Positions 5,761 to 9,045 of a DNA stretch of 9,045 nt are shown one piece after another. This stretch comes from Candidatus Dormiibacterota bacterium. Lineage in GTDB: Bacteria; Chloroflexota; Dormibacteria; Aeolococcales; Aeolococcaceae. The notes beneath the pieces were generated by a model that saw nothing but the letters and a program-made list of their open reading frames with translations, ran no database searches and was not told where the DNA came from. Location: assembly GCA_003135255.1 (NCBI GenBank), contig PLAX01000079.1, positions 4,957-14,001 on the forward strand, in the 5' to 3' direction. Made by a program: the position numbers and the translations under genes. The number at the start of each line of letters is the position of its first letter. Within the stretch, counting starts at the first letter, position 1.

Positions 5761-5764
5761 GGCC
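5761..5764 (-). other. Frameshift site 1 in DUF58
   Basis: On the coding strand the sequence reads GACGGCCATCCGC. Removing one base of GGCC gives GAC GGC ATC CGC, so VRIDADLDG runs directly into IRVYEALARRG, as expected for DUF58 proteins. The shift is equivalent to a one-base insertion. Confidence 0.8.
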
Positions 5765-6281
5765 GTCGAGATCGGCGTCGATCCGGACCGTCCCCCCCTC
5801 GCCGACCGAGGACTGGCGCAGTCCGAGGCGCCAGGGTCCCGGGCAGCGGATCACGGTGGCGCCGAACCTCTCCTCGCCGCGCCCCGCCGGGGTCACCGTG
5901 TAGCGCAGGGTGCCGGGCAGCCCAAGGCGGCCCGCCGGCCCCTCCGCCGCGAGCCGGGGTGGGTATTCGTCGCGGACCTCGGCGGGGAGGGGCCGCCGAA
6001 GGCGGCGACGCACTCCGATATGAACGGTCACCGAATTCGGCCGGCCGACGGAGAGGATCTCGTCGTGCTCCCGGGTCGCGCTGAGGCGATCCCGCCCGGG
6101 GGCACGGCGCCAGTCGATGAAGACGGCGAGGGCGGCGACCGCAAGGACGGCGACGCCGGGGAGGAGCAGGCCCGGGTACGCCGTAGCGCCTGCCAGGGGG
6201 ACGAGAGCGACGAGAAGGAGCGCCGCCCCCCACCGGGTCATGGGCGCCGCTCGGTTCCGCCGATCTCGGTGCCGGCGCCGA

Positions 6282-7232
6282 TCACCGGGGGATCGGCACG
6301 CGGTTCACGGCCCGCTCCACCGCCGCCACCTCGCTGACGCCCTGAATCTCCGCCTCCGGGCGGCGGATCAGCCGGTGGCGGAGCGCCGGGACGCAGATGT
6401 CCTTGACGTCCTCGGGGGCCACGAAGTCCCTGCTCCGCAGCGCCGCCATCGCCTTGCCCCCGAGGAGGAGCGCGATCGAGCCGCGCGGGCTCGCCCCCAG
6501 GGTGAGGTCGGGGCTCATCCGCGTCGCCGCCACGATCTGGCCGATGTAGCCGACGATAGCGTCGCTCACCGTGATCTTGGCGACCTCGCCGCGCGCCGCG
6601 TCGAGGGTCGCCTGGTCCACCACCGCGGCGATCCCGGCCGCCGCGAGGTCGTGGGGGTCGAACCCCCGGTCAAAGCGGCGCAGCATCTCGGCCTCGGCGT
6701 TGGGGGACGGGACCTGGACCTCGAGCTTGAGGAAGAAGCGGTCGAGCTGTGCCTCCGGAAGTGGATACGTCCCCTCGTACTCGATCGGGTTCTGGGTGGC
6801 CACCACCAGGAAGCGGCCGCCCAGGGGCATCCGCTGGCCGTCGCTCGTGACCTGGCGCTCCTCCATCGCCTCGAGGAGAGCGGCCTGGGTCTTGGCGGGA
6901 GCGCGGTTGATCTCGTCGGCGAGCAGGGTGTCGGTGAAGATCGGCCCGGGGCGGAACGCGAAGGTGCCGCTGTCCGGGCGGTACACGTTGGTCCCGATGA
7001 TGTCCGAGGGAAGCAGGTCGGGCGTGAACTGGACCCGCTTGAAGCCGGCGTCCATCGACGCCGCGAGGCAGCGGGCCATCAGCGTCTTGGCGGTCCCCGG
7101 GACCCCCTCGAGCAGCACGTGCCCGCGGCAGAGGACGGCGAGCAGGAGGCCGTCGATCACCTGCTGCTGCCCGACCACGGCCCGGCCGATGGTCGCCTGG
7201 ACGGTGCTGCGGAGGTCGGCGGCGGCGGGCAT
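6282..7232 (-). CDS. MoxR family AAA+ ATPase
   Basis: A cytoplasmic AAA+ ATPase of the MoxR/RavA class (AAA_3), thought to act as a chaperone that matures or inserts cofactors into partner complexes, often with VWA/DUF58 proteins. The 316 residues are the usual length. Visible motifs are Walker A GVPGTAKT (43-50), Walker B LLADE (103-107) followed by INRAPAK, sensor 1 ATQNP (145-149) and the arginine-finger region EAQLDRF (160-166). The C-terminal lid contains the sensor 2 motif GASPRGS. All catalytic residues are intact. The ATG at 7232 gives the canonical N-terminus (VVGQQQVIDGLLLAVLCRGHVLLEG). No Shine-Dalgarno sequence is visible. It lies 71 bases downstream of the DUF4350 stop and 40 bases before the DUF58 start, within a co-directional operon. 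The moxR symbol is left out because the family has several paralogous groups. Confidence 0.95.
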   Translation of the reverse strand: MPAAADLRSTVQATIGRAVVGQQQVIDGLLLAVLCRGHVLLEGVPGTAKTLMARCLAASMDAGFKRVQFTPDLLPSDIIGTNVYRPDSGTFAFRPGPIFTDTLLADEINRAPAKTQAALLEAMEERQVTSDGQRMPLGGRFLVVATQNPIEYEGTYPLPEAQLDRFFLKLEVQVPSPNAEAEMLRRFDRGFDPHDLAAAGIAAVVDQATLDAARGEVAKITVSDAIVGYIGQIVAATRMSPDLTLGASPRGSIALLLGGKAMAALRSRDFVAPEDVKDICVPALRHRLIRRPEAEIQGVSEVAAVERAVNRVPIPR

Positions 7233-7240
7233 CGGGAGGC

Positions 7241-7249
7241 ATTGTCGCA
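7241..7249 (-). promoter_or_regulatory. Possible extended -10 (TGCGACAAT) upstream of the MoxR gene
   Basis: On the minus strand TGC precedes GACAAT, a TGn extended -10 pattern with 4 of 6 matches to TATAAT. It ends 8 bases before the MoxR ATG. The 71-base gap 7233-7303 is the only sizeable gap inside this operon, and the MoxR gene lacks a Shine-Dalgarno sequence, so an internal near-leaderless promoter is possible. There is no -35. Weak evidence. Confidence 0.25.
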
Positions 7250-7303
7250 GCCAAACCGAGTGCCCGGGTGGACTCCGTCACCACGACCGGGGCGCGGGGG
7301 TGC

Positions 7304-8485
7304 TCAGCGGATCGCGGCCACGCCCCACTCGGATTCGAGCGCGTCGACACGGCGGGCCAGCCCGAGCAGCTCGCCCTCCGAGGGACGACCGCCGGCCATG
7401 ACCCGCGCCTCCCCGAGGAGGACGCCGGCCGCGCGCGCCCGCTCTTCCCCAAAACTCGCGAGCGCCGCCACGAAATCGGTGTCCGGGAGGCGGGGCTCGA
7501 CCCCGGTCACCCTCCCCACCCGGAGCTTGAGCTCCTCGGCGTAGCGCCCCGCCACCGCCCCCCGCTCGTGGGTGCGCGAGAGGAGGTGGCCGACCGCGTC
7601 GATGTGCTCGAGGACACTCGGAACCCGTCCGGGGTCACGCCGGGGGAGCGGCCGGCCTAGCCGGCGGCCGCTGGTCACCAGGTAGACGAGGGCGGTCACC
7701 AGGGCGAGCAGCGCGGCGGCGAGGAGGGGGCCCTGGAAGACGGCGGTCAGACCCTGGTCCGCGGTCCCGGCGGCCCCGAGATGATGGATCTCGTCGAAGC
7801 CGATCCGATTGCCGCGAGCGTCCTGGACCAGCCCCAGGATGAAGGGGGCGGAGGCCCCCCGCCGGAGCCCGTCGTTGCTCAGGGGGTAGTCGCTCCCGAT
7901 GAGGTAGAGACGGCCGGCGCCGACCTGGACGGCGACGGCCACCGGGTCTGTGGCGCTGCCCAGGAGGGGCACGAGGCTGCCGCCACCGCCGGAGAACGCC
8001 CAGACGTTCCCGAGAGGGGACTCCCCGGATGGAACGAGCGGGACGCTGCCGACGCCGGTGCTCCCCGGGTACGGCTGGCTGGGGGAGGCGGCGCTGGCGG
8101 CGGAGGCCTCCGCGTCGATCCCGAGCGGCTGGAGCACCGCCGCCGCCGCGGTGGGGTCGACGACGGCGAGGATCGCCTCTCCGCCACCGCGTAGGAAGGC
8201 TGTCAGGATCGCGTCGTCGCTCGCGGTGTAGGCGTACTCGTCGAGGGGCGCGGCCGATACCAGCACGTCGGTGCCCCCGAGGGTGAACTCGGAGTCGATG
8301 CGGTCGACGTTGTCGCCGACCGCCTGCAGCCAGTCGTAGAGGGCGAGGGTCCCGACCTTGTCGTTGCCCGTGCTGGTGTAGTCGTCGTCCCCCCCGGGCC
8401 CCGGGGCGGCGATGACGAGGACCACCACCAGGATGGCGAGCACCGCGACGAGGATGGCGACCGGCGTGGCCGTGGAGCGCCTCAT
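7304..8485 (-). CDS. DUF4350 domain membrane protein
   Basis: A 393-residue membrane-anchored protein of the DUF4350 type. Membrane segments lie at about 8-27 and 253-271. Between them is an extracytoplasmic domain with a glutamine-amidotransferase-like or Rossmann-like pattern. It includes YTSTGNDKVGTLALYDWLQ (36-54), a DVLVSAAP strand (73-80), FLRGGGEAILAV (97-108), GRLYLIGSDYPLSNDG (191-206) and the family motif FDEIHH (230-235). The C-terminal 120 residues are cytoplasmic and helical. The ATG at 8485 is chosen because it overlaps the upstream DUF4129 stop (ATGA) and puts the first membrane helix right after MRRSTAT. A frame-mate start at 8530 would lie inside that gene. The molecular role is unknown; in this context it probably forms a membrane complex with DUF4129 and DUF58 proteins served by the MoxR ATPase. 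Confidence 0.88.
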   Translation of the reverse strand: MRRSTATPVAILVAVLAILVVVLVIAAPGPGGDDDYTSTGNDKVGTLALYDWLQAVGDNVDRIDSEFTLGGTDVLVSAAPLDEYAYTASDDAILTAFLRGGGEAILAVVDPTAAAAVLQPLGIDAEASAASAASPSQPYPGSTGVGSVPLVPSGESPLGNVWAFSGGGGSLVPLLGSATDPVAVAVQVGAGRLYLIGSDYPLSNDGLRRGASAPFILGLVQDARGNRIGFDEIHHLGAAGTADQGLTAVFQGPLLAAALLALVTALVYLVTSGRRLGRPLPRRDPGRVPSVLEHIDAVGHLLSRTHERGAVAGRYAEELKLRVGRVTGVEPRLPDTDFVAALASFGEERARAAGVLLGEARVMAGGRPSEGELLGLARRVDALESEWGVAAIR

Positions 8486-9045
8486 GCCGGTGGACGGCCC
8501 CGGCCAGAGAGCCCGCGGATCGCCTGGCACTGGCCCCGCAGCTCCTCCCAGCGGTCGGCGTCGACGGGTGCCTCCGAGTACCAGGCGCGGTCGAATCCCG
8601 CCGCGGCGGGCCCAAGCCGGGCGGACAGCTCGGGGTCACCCCGGGCGTGGGCGAGCAGCTCCGGGGTGGTCCAGGCCGGCTGCACCGGCAGCCTCCCGCG
8701 CTGGACCAGGCTCGCCAGAGCACTGCGGAAGGCGCGACGGACGGCTTCGCGGAAATCGCCCCGCTCTGACGCCGCCAGGGCTCCGGCCCACTCCACCTCC
8801 GCGTCGGACCCGGCCGGGACAGTCCCCGGGTCGACCGTCGGATCTGGTCCCGAGGCGATGACCTGCCGGACGCGCCAGGCGGCGATCGCCACCACCACAG
8901 CCAGGACGAGGCCCGCCAGGAGGATGGTCCCGAGCGGTCCCAGGGTGCCGACCACGCGGCCCAGGAAGCTGGCGATGTCGTCGAGCAGTTGCTGGGCCCA
9001 GTCCGGGGGCGGCGGTTGATCGAGGTTGGCGAAGGTCGGGGAGTG
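8482..9045 (-). CDS. DUF4129 domain protein (5' end outside window)
   Basis: The frame stays open to the window edge; 187 C-terminal residues are visible. The GTG at 8955 is probably internal because the upstream in-frame sequence reads sensibly (NLDQPPPPDWAQQLLDDIAS). One membrane segment (LGPLGTILLAGLVLAVVVAIAAW) is followed by a cytoplasmic DUF4129 domain. This shows the family pattern ERGDFREAVRRAFRSALASL, then LVQRGRLPVQPAWTTPELL and FDRAWYSE. DUF4129 domains often form the C-terminus of larger membrane proteins, including some transglutaminase-like ones. Whether this protein has such an N-terminal part cannot be seen. Its stop overlaps the DUF4350 start (ATGA, 8482-8485), so the two are translationally coupled. 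Function unknown, probably a membrane partner in the MoxR/DUF58 module. Confidence 0.85.
   Translation of the reverse strand, partial: HSPTFANLDQPPPPDWAQQLLDDIASFLGRVVGTLGPLGTILLAGLVLAVVVAIAAWRVRQVIASGPDPTVDPGTVPAGSDAEVEWAGALAASERGDFREAVRRAFRSALASLVQRGRLPVQPAWTTPELLAHARGDPELSARLGPAAAGFDRAWYSEAPVDADRWEELRGQCQAIRGLSGRGRPPA

Larger units (their letters stand above)
4941..6241 (-). pseudogene. DUF58/VWA-like membrane protein, split by two +1 frameshifts
   Basis: A DUF58 protein, the usual partner of MoxR, with a degenerate von Willebrand A-like fold facing the cytoplasm. Read in three successive frames it gives a complete protein of about 432 residues. Frame one (6241-5762) encodes two N-terminal membrane segments (5-20, 23-42) and a beta-rich region with RFGATVIRCPGPWRLGL, to residue 160. 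Frame two (5760-5434) encodes VYEALARRGQLAELG, the DUF58 core GEGTEFERIREAVPDDPQRR then INWKATAR, and the MIDAS-like LDHGRLM, to residue 269. Frame three (5432-4941) encodes VGLFAFADQV, IVIFTDVLDP and the C-terminus. One extra base at 5761-5764 and one at 5432-5434 account for both breaks. These may be sequencing or assembly errors, since homology resumes at once each time, or real inactivation. The ATG at 6241 lies 40 bases after the MoxR stop, without an obvious Shine-Dalgarno sequence. Confidence 0.85.

Noticed and set aside
5432..5764. Programmed ribosomal frameshifting as the main explanation for the DUF58 breaks
   Set aside because: Two separate +1 events would be needed, no recognisable slippery stop-codon context is visible, and I know of no precedent in this family. 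Indel error or gene decay is simpler.
5792..5798. C7 homopolymer as the site of the first DUF58 frameshift
   Set aside because: Shifting here would replace TVRIDADLDG by a serine/threonine-rich stretch unlike DUF58. Homology stays in the first frame until 5762, so the break is downstream at 5761-5764.
6117..7544. 475-residue plus-strand open frame opposite the MoxR gene
   Set aside because: It is antisense to an unmistakable AAA+ ATPase and shows no recognisable domain; stop-free antisense frames are expected at this GC content.

Overview
This is a GC-rich window (roughly 70% G+C by eye) from a bacterial chromosome. Gene density is high and stop/start overlaps are frequent. No tRNA, rRNA, CRISPR, transposase or phage gene was seen. 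The IspH, RDD, SpoIIM-like, MoxR, DUF58, DUF4350 and DUF4129 families fit a high-GC terrabacterial lineage. The IspH loop reads GHPEPAG rather than the GHEE form I associate with Actinobacteria. I therefore lean towards a Chloroflexota or Candidatus Dormibacterota type organism, with modest confidence.

Layout. The left part (1-1748, + strand) holds a 5'-truncated RDD membrane protein that overlaps a SpoIIM-like (DUF95) membrane protein by ATGA. Next comes ispH (1793-2686, +), the last enzyme of the MEP isoprenoid pathway. The middle (2804-4952, +) holds three unnamed small membrane proteins, each with about four membrane segments and a proline-rich, probably disordered C-terminal tail. The last two are clear tandem paralogues; one tail carries 13 consecutive prolines and the other a PPPGYG repeat. 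The right part (4941-9045, - strand) reads, in transcription order, DUF4129 (5'-truncated by the window end), DUF4350, a MoxR AAA+ ATPase, and a DUF58/VWA-like protein. The DUF58 reading frame is broken by two apparent single-base insertions.

How the genes fit together. RDD, SpoIIM-like, DUF58, MoxR, DUF4350 and DUF4129 recur as one neighbourhood in high-GC bacteria and probably form a MoxR-driven membrane or cell-envelope maturation module. Here the two arms converge, with ispH and the three membrane genes between them. The junction has no room for a terminator: the + strand paralogue and the - strand DUF58 overlap tail to tail by 12 bp.

Points most worth a second look are the double frameshift in DUF58 beside intact operon partners, the three-gene set of four-TM/proline-tail proteins inside the module, and TANNNT -10-like boxes 6-7 bp upstream of ATG codons, which suggest leaderless transcripts. 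I found no strong evidence for a wholly new system; the proline-tail membrane trio is the best candidate for undescribed biology.
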